Positions 15,918 to 16,206 of a DNA stretch of 16,206 bases are shown here, in pieces (within the stretch, counting starts at the first letter, position 1; each line of letters starts with the position of its first letter). The DNA lies in contig JAEDIW010000051.1 of NCBI GenBank assembly GCA_016296655.1, positions 1 through 16,206 of the forward strand, read 5' to 3'. The stretch comes from Treponema sp. (lineage in GTDB: Bacteria > Spirochaetota > Spirochaetia > Treponematales > Treponemataceae). The position numbers and the translations under genes were made by a program. A model generated the notes under the pieces. The model ran no database searches. It was not told the origin of the DNA and saw only the letters and a list, made by a program, of their open reading frames with translations.

Positions 15918-15946
15918 TTTTTGGCTGGTTTGAAACCAGCCAAAAA
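15918..15946. other. Perfect 29-bp palindrome after the DUF4954 gene
   Basis: TTTTTGGCTGGTTT (15918-15931), one central G, and AAACCAGCCAAAAA (15933-15946) form 14-bp arms without mismatch, 20 bases after the stop codon. It probably ends the transcript, but no T run follows the stem on either strand outside the arms, so it is not a textbook intrinsic terminator. Confidence 0.8.
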
Positions 15947-16033
15947 CCAGGCTGTCCAGCATTCCGCTTTCGCTCCAGCCTCCGCACTCGTCGCTGCGCT
16001 CCTCGCTTGCGTGGGCCGGCTCCGCCGTGCTTC
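15947..16033. other. GC-rich non-coding segment
   Basis: This stretch between the palindrome and the tandem array is clearly richer in GC than the genes around it and holds short runs of CTCCG/CGCTCC-like text. I see no credible gene. Its composition resembles the 73-bp spacer near the tRNA (9436-9508), suggesting a dispersed intergenic repeat. Confidence 0.5.
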
Positions 16034-16128
16034 CCATCCTTGCCGCAGGCAAGGAGGTGCGCGAAAGCGCACATTTAAATCGGAGAGTTTGCGAAGCAAA
16101 CTCTAGAAATGCCACAGTGTGGCATGAT
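16034..16128. repeat. Palindrome-rich tandem repeat, unit 1 (95 bp)
   Basis: The unit contains four hairpins: CCTTGCC/GGCAAGG (16038-16054), GTGCGC-GAAA-GCGCAC (16057-16072), AGAGTTTGC/GCAAACTCT (16084-16104), and TGCCACA/TGTGGCA (16110-16124, eight-base arms if the flanking A/T is counted). Loops are one to four bases. The first 78 bases recur at 16129 with two differences. Confidence 0.9.
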
Positions 16129-16206
16129 CCATCCTTGCCGCAGGCAAGGAGGTGCGCGAAAGCGCACACTAAAATCGGAGAGTTTGCGAAGCAAACTCTA
16201 GAAATG
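16129..16206. repeat. Palindrome-rich tandem repeat, unit 2, cut by the window edge
   Basis: This unit is 76 of 78 identical to unit 1 at a period of 95 bp; both differences lie in the short A/T linker between the second and third hairpins. The window ends at GAAATG, exactly before the position of the fourth hairpin, so the array may continue. With the palindrome and GC-rich segment it fills the gene-free stretch 15899-16206. Confidence 0.9.

Noticed and set aside
15769..16169. Several short frames through the terminal GC-rich repeats
   Set aside because: They overlap each other on both strands, run through palindromes and have no start signals or recognisable domains.
16034..16206. CRISPR array
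   Set aside because: The repeat unit is 95 bp and nearly fully repeated, without variable spacers of uniform length, and no cas genes are nearby.

Overview
The window looks like chromosomal DNA of a host-associated Treponema-type spirochaete. The evidence is an AT-rich genome with A/T-rich leaders and GGGAGA or AGGAGG ribosome sites, an rnfCDGEAB operon, a PorV/UPF0164-like barrel protein next to an OmpA-tailed Ig-repeat protein, and a DUF4954 protein (a family I recall from Bacteroidetes and Spirochaetes). GC-rich palindromic intergenic repeats are also present. The genus is an inference; no rRNA is present to prove it.

Layout. Bases 1-69 are the outer end of an IS3-family (IS150-like) insertion sequence whose transposase reads leftward out of the window. 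Bases 203-4626 (minus strand) hold a compact Rnf operon, rnfC-D-G-E-A-B, with coupled or closely spaced junctions. The Rnf complex moves electrons between ferredoxin and NAD+ and couples this to ion transport across the inner membrane. Its last gene encodes an RnfB of only 96 residues that keeps the membrane helix and one 4Fe-4S motif but has no ferredoxin domains. Divergent from it, 4856-9246 (plus strand) carries an outer-membrane barrel protein followed by a 1070-residue secreted protein with about eight FlgD/Ig-like units and a C-terminal OmpA-like domain. Together they look like a cell-envelope module, closed by a strong intrinsic terminator.

Bases 9247-9685 hold a tRNA-Asn(GTT) on the minus strand with a consensus promoter and a terminator. 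A 122-bp stretch, including the last part of that tRNA gene, is duplicated 195 bp away with one mismatch. A 5-formyltetrahydrofolate cyclo-ligase (9841-10503, plus) then meets a very large M16-type peptidase homologue (10493-13480, minus) tail to tail with an 11-bp overlap. Both M16 halves lack the HxxEH zinc motif, so it is probably not an active protease.

The M16 gene is transcribed divergently from a 735-residue DUF4954 protein (13691-15898, plus); the two predicted -35 boxes overlap. The last 300 bases are non-coding: a perfect 29-bp palindrome, a GC-rich segment, and a tandem repeat of 95-bp period packed with four hairpins per unit, running off the right edge.

No clear new multi-gene defence or biosynthetic system is visible. 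The items most worth following are the short RnfB, the M16 homologue without zinc ligands, the tRNA-overlapping duplication and the terminal palindrome array.
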